From: Diphasiastrum complanatum
Taxonomy: Eukaryota; Streptophyta; Lycopodiopsida; Lycopodiales; Lycopodiaceae
DNA: 64,000 nt
Reading direction: 5' to 3'
NCBI GenBank assembly: GCA_029204225.1
Contig: CM055099.1
Span: 54,216,983-54,280,982 of the forward strand
Below, one piece after another: positions 59,340 to 64,000 of this stretch. Position 1 is the stretch's first letter. The number at the start of each line of letters is the position of its first letter. The notes beneath the pieces were generated by a model. That model saw only the letters and a program-made list of their open reading frames with translations, had not been told where the DNA came from and made no database searches. Both the position numbers and the translations under genes were made by a program.

Positions 59340-59946
59340 TTACATTCCACATTCAGAATAGAAGTATACCGTGATTTCAAGCCATCACCAGATTGTATAT
59401 GACCCAATGCCATAGAAACCATCCTTTCATTCACCCAACACGGATTCAGCCAACCATCAACCCATAGGGACTCAAGTGTACTCTTATGTTTAAAGTCCGG
59501 GTATTTTGAACTTTTCTGCATAACAGTTTTTGACTTCTAGAAGATTTCTTAGTAGTTCTCCATATAGTAGGAAAATGGTCCAAAAGTGCTCTAAGTAGAA
59601 AGTTCAATCCAAGTGTCAATTTTGCATGATGATTCATCACATGAACAAGCATCCTCACATGTGTGAGATCTGATGCATGATCAGTACCACGAGCTCCAAG
59701 AAATGTATATATAGAGGCATATTTGGCCATAATAAACCGAAACACCAATCTTGATTTTGGAAGCAATTTTGTGTCAATCTCTCCATTTGTCTTCAATTGT
59801 TTTGATTGATTTGAGTTTCTATCGTAGTGTAATTTGTTTTTGGGCAAGAGTCCGTACTCTGACAGGTTTTCACACGTGTGAAACCAGCAAGTACATTTAC
59901 CTTCATTAATAATTGTTCTTGTTAGATTTTCATGCCTAGAATTGAT
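59340..59946. other. No gene recognised
   Basis: A 133-residue minus-strand frame (59446-59847) shows no known motif and is not supported. Probably repeat debris between copia fragments. Confidence 0.4.
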
Positions 59947-61660
59947 CTAGATTGATCTAAATCTTGTGTAGATTGATAGATCAATTGTATCTAACATCCA
60001 ATCCCTCTTGTGGATCATTTTAGGATCCATTCTTGGTCCTATTTTGCATATTTCCACAAGATAGATTGCTGAAGTGTTATCCATTAACAAGACATAAGGT
60101 TCAGAACTAGATTCATCAAATCCTTCCAATATCTGTTTAATCCAGATAAGCTCGTTTGCCATCTTGGCTGCTGCCTACTGCTGTTTGCTTCTTGCTAATC
60201 TAGAGTATCGCTGCGTTAGATGCTAGAGTACAACCTCCTGAAATACTTTTGCTATCATCCTTCATAAATGCCCAGCTTGTGTCACGATAAGATTCGATGT
60301 GAAATCCAACTTCCTTCGAATAACACAGTCCATAGTCTTTCGTTTCCTGGAGATATTGTAGTACTCTCTTTCCCAACTTCCAATGTAACATTCCTGGGTT
60401 TTGATTATATTGGCTTAGCCTATATACTGCAAACACTATATTAGGTCTGGTGTTGTCTACAAGATATAACAATGATTCAATCAGCCTATGATAGGGTGTT
60501 TTGGCCATTCGTTCCTCTTCCTCGAGAGTCTGCGGACAATCTGCGTTGCTCGGTATTGTTCCAGGTATCATGGGAGTATGCACACCTTTGCATTCGAGCA
60601 TGTTGAAGTCTTCAATGATCTTTTGAGTGTACTTTTGTTGGTGAAGATACAACTTACCACCTTCAAAATCTCTCACGATCTACAAGCCTAGATAGATTTT
60701 AGCTTCTCTTAGGTCAGCGATCTCAAATATTTCAAAAATGTCTCTTTTGACATCTAAAATTAACTTATCTCTTCTTGAGAAGATAAGCGTGCCATCAACA
60801 TAAACAGCTAGAATGATTATTTCATTTTGGACATGCTTGATATTGACATTTGATTCAACAAATAGTGGTTTGAAGCCTATGGAACGTAGTGCTTCATCCT
60901 TCTTTATATACCATTGTCTCGCTGCTTGTTTCAGACCATAAATGCTTTTATTCATGTGACATCCGTATTCTGGATTTTCTTGGCTTACAAAACCAATTGG
61001 CTGGTCCGTGAATAAGTCTTCTTCCAATTGTGTCTGTAGGAAAGCAGTTTTCTCATCCACAATATGGATTTTCAGATCATGAGCCACTGCATACGGGAAT
61101 AACAAGCGAATTGATGTATGTTTGACTACCGGTGAGAAAGTATCAGTGTAGTCGATCCCATACTTCTGTGAAAAATCTTTAGCAACTAACCTTGCCTTGT
61201 ATCTAATGTTTTTTCCATCAAGACCTGTCTTGATCTTATAGATCCACTTGCACTTGACTGGTTTTCTACCATCAGGTATAGGTGCAAGTGTCCATACATT
61301 GTTCTTGTACATGGATAACATTTCGTCCTCCATTGCCTGAATCCAGCGATCTTTATCTGGTCCATCTACAACTTCCTCAAATTTTTGAGGTTCGTCAGAG
61401 AATCCATAAAATTTGATGGCTGTATTAAAAACATCTTGACCATACCTTTCTGGTGGTTTTCGTTGTCTGTATGATCTTGTCACTAGTGGTTTCGAGTTCG
61501 ATTCTGCAGGTTTTGAGTTCGATTATGATTCGAGCTTTTCTGTTGGAATTCAAGCTGGCAATTCGAGTCTGTTAGACACTCGATCTTGACCTCCCTCTGA
61601 ATTCGGTAACTCTCTTTCAACTTCTGCTTGTTTTTCTTCTGTTGTCGTTGGTAGCTCATA
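59947..61660 (-). pseudogene. Copia linker, reverse transcriptase and RNase H fragment
   Basis: A 267-residue open stretch at 60680-61483 carries TRSYRQRKPPERYGQDVFNT, DRWIQAMEDEMLSMYKNNVW, CKWIYKIKTGLDGKNIRYKA, HIVDEKTAFLQTQLEEDLFT, NKSIYGLKQAARQWYIKKDE and VYVDGTLIFSRRDK. The catalytic YVDD is changed to YVDG (codon at 60791-60793), so it would be inactive even if expressed. It continues KYTQKIIEDFNMLECKGVHT, LLYLVDNTRPNIVFAVYRLS, DTSWAFMKDDSKSISGGCT and LLMDNTSAIYL. RNase H is cut short at about 59990. Same family as 54257-55549 in opposite orientation. Confidence 0.92.
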
Positions 61661-61679
61661 ATAATTTTTGTTTAGTAGT

Positions 61680-62243
<564 letters not shown>

Positions 62244-62849
62244 ATACATTTTATAAATATTCAAAATCTTGAATATAATACTTGAATGGCGATATTATAT
62301 CCTAATATGGAGGCATGCTATGGGCAATGTAATTTATGAAGAGGCCTAATAGATTTTTCGGATATGTTATCATCAAAAGACTCTTGTATTTAAAGGACAA
62401 GCCTTTAAAGGAAGCGATGCCTTACGTAACCTTATCCGAGTTGCCTACTCGAATCGACTCATTCTGAATCGATACATTTAACTAGAGTAATGTGAACTTA
62501 TAGTTAACTATACCCTTAAGGTAGGTTATATGTATGTGTTAACTAATTATTGGTTTATGCTATTCGATGAAGCGACACATTTGTAAATCTATTGGCGGTC
62601 ATATTAGAGGATACTTTTTAACATTTATTTGTTTTACAGATTAATTGTTTATTAATTATTAATTATTAATTATTTGGTTGTACAAATGAATTTATTTTTT
62701 ATTCCTAAGATCTAGTAATATGGAATCTATAGATTTGAAGTCTACCTACGTTATACGCATTTGATTCTAGTGTGTGTTAGGCCTAGCCCATTTTTATACG
62801 GTCTATAGTCTAGACTATCTTTTCATTCATTAAATGACCATGTGTCCAT
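62244..62849. other. AT-rich DNA, no gene recognised
   Basis: Contains a TAATTATTAATTATTAATTA run near 62652. TATA-like words are common, so no promoter is assigned. Confidence 0.45.
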
Positions 62850-63461
62850 GTGCCGCTCCTGTTTAATCATTTCCAATTGTCCCATCACTTTTACCCAATT
62901 CTGATTCTCGCGTTGTTTCATTGTTATAACATTGTCATTTTTCTTTTTCCACTTAAACTTTTCTTTTGTTTTCTTGCGTTCATGCTCCGTGCTCTCATCG
63001 CTCTCATAATCATCAGCGCTCTCGCATTCGACCTAGCTACTCGAGCGTCGAACACTTCACTATTCATCATGGATGCTGGAACAAGCTCATCTATCAATTG
63101 GAAAGTGCATGCTTCTATCAAAGTTTTAGCAATTCAAGCCCTGTTGGATCAATGCCGCCTCAATCATCTCAACATCGATCCATCAGTGGTGCTTGCTAAA
63201 GTTAGTAACGAGTTTGTGAATTTCATCAACTTGGTTACTAAAACAGATATCATAGTGCAGATGTGGGGTGTGTCTTATCTTTTCAACAAGACCACTTTTT
63301 CTATCGCTCTTGGATTGTCCCAAGATGGGGTTTCACATAACAAACCTAAGAAAGAGATCGACGAGAAGTACTTCCTGGCCAATTGTTTTGTGCCCAACAA
63401 GGGGTACAAAATCACCATGATCAAGGACCAGCAATTCAAACTCTTTTTGCAAATATGCTAA
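62850..63461 (+). CDS. Hypothetical protein
   Basis: A 203-residue open frame. The first ~70 residues are strongly hydrophobic and the more likely start is MDAGTSSSINWKVHASIKVL at 63069 (131 residues). It continues LLDQCRLNHLNIDPSVVLAK, FVNFINLVTKTDIIVQMWGV, LFNKTTFSIALGLSQDGVSH, KYFLANCFVPNKGYKITMIK. Further coding-like pieces follow to about 63840 (MPVQAHWCANNAKKMLLEAR; SSLLQPTFSTPPSLQADTTT) in other frames. The layout of a short N-terminal globular part and a Pro/Ser/Thr-rich tail would suit an element-encoded Gag-like protein, but I recognise no family. Confidence 0.35.
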   Translation: MPLLFNHFQLSHHFYPILILALFHCYNIVIFLFPLKLFFCFLAFMLRALIALIIISALAFDLATRASNTSLFIMDAGTSSSINWKVHASIKVLAIQALLDQCRLNHLNIDPSVVLAKVSNEFVNFINLVTKTDIIVQMWGVSYLFNKTTFSIALGLSQDGVSHNKPKKEIDEKYFLANCFVPNKGYKITMIKDQQFKLFLQIC

Positions 63462-63469
63462 TCAAGTTT

Positions 63470-64000
63470 TGTTTATTACGGATGCGGATGCCACCATTTC
63501 TGTCTAGAATTTTGGATGCATTAGTTGGATAGATGGTGTGCTTTGGAAGTATTACACATAAAGCATTTTTGAGATGGATAAAAAATAAGAAGTTTTCTAC
63601 TATTGGTGCACATATCTCATGCCTGTGCAAGCACATTGGTGTGCTAACAATGCAAAGAAGATGTTGCTTGAGGCGAGGCCGACACTTCCCATGACAATAG
63701 ATCTTTCGAGCCTCCTGCAACCCACTTTCTCAACACCACCAAGTCTCCAAGCAGATACAACTACTGCCATGGATGTTGATGGTGTACCACTCAAGCAGTT
63801 ACTACAAATGCCACAACATAGGACACAACATAGGAAGAGGTAGCAAAAGACACAGCACAGGAAGAGGTAGTAGCAAAAGTCACACAGTTGTTAGCTGCTA
63901 CTGTTACAGCACAACAAGATTCGACCTCGAAGAGCATCAGTCCCCGCCATTCGGAAGATGATGATGCAACAAGGATGACCTACTTGACGCTATCAAAGAT
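63470..64000 (+). other. Possible continuation of the hypothetical gene, degraded
   Basis: Broken frames follow the stop at 63461. A short degenerate repeat (ACAACATAGGA, CACAGGAAGAGGTAG) is visible at about 63815-63870. The window ends inside this region. Confidence 0.3.

Overview
This window looks like nuclear DNA of a land plant. The evidence is: plant-type mitochondrial dicarboxylate carrier genes without introns, a plant-type cobalamin-independent methionine synthase fragment with introns, many Ty1/copia elements with the tRNA-Met-type primer binding site TGGTATCAGAGC, a CACTA (En/Spm) DNA transposon, and many in-frame TAG codons where CAG is expected, as decay of CHG-methylated DNA would give. 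Very long perfect (GA)n/(CT)n and (GT)n tracts and almost pure repeat content suggest a large, repeat-rich genome. I cannot name the species. A non-flowering plant is a guess only.

Layout. 1-3.7 kb: LTR remnant, (GA)n tract and decayed copia RT/RNase H. 3.8-6.2 kb: left arm of an inverted duplication carrying a frameshifted dicarboxylate carrier (DIC) pseudogene. 6.2-8.2 kb: copia remnants on the minus strand. 8.2-18.7 kb: a non-autonomous LTR element with ~2 kb LTRs and a ~1 kb interior; a 5.4-kb CACTA transposon (9981-15416) sits inside one LTR, and the other LTR preserves the empty site. 18.7-23.3 kb: copia fragments and an LTR-derived tandem array. 23.3-28.8 kb: the best-preserved retroelement, with paired LTRs, PBS, PPT and one ~3.6-kb reading frame with only three stops; it encodes Gag and protease, then a long unrecognised protein instead of integrase/RT/RNase H. 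28.8-30.2 kb: another copia fragment. 30.2-36 kb: microsatellites, a MetE exon pair and a damaged unknown gene.

36-47.7 kb is the most unusual part: two inverted copies of a divergent gene pair. One gene is a histone H3/CENH3-like protein whose left copy has a ~245-residue unrecognised C-terminal extension. Its divergent partner is an unrecognised protein. They share an intergenic region dense in ACGTG cores, and both leaders carry arrays of an ~18-bp motif (TATCGnnnTCnAGCGC) in alternating orientation. A copia fragment lies between the arms. 48.6-53.2 kb: right arm of the DIC inverted duplication, carrying the only intact conventional gene here, a 312-residue DIC. 53.2-61.7 kb: at least four more copia fragments. 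61.7-64 kb: a (CT)n(CA)n tract and an unrecognised open frame.

Only the DIC at 50045-50983 looks like a normal functional host gene. Everything else is mobile-element sequence, fragments or uncertain reading frames. All similarity statements are by eye; no search or alignment was run.
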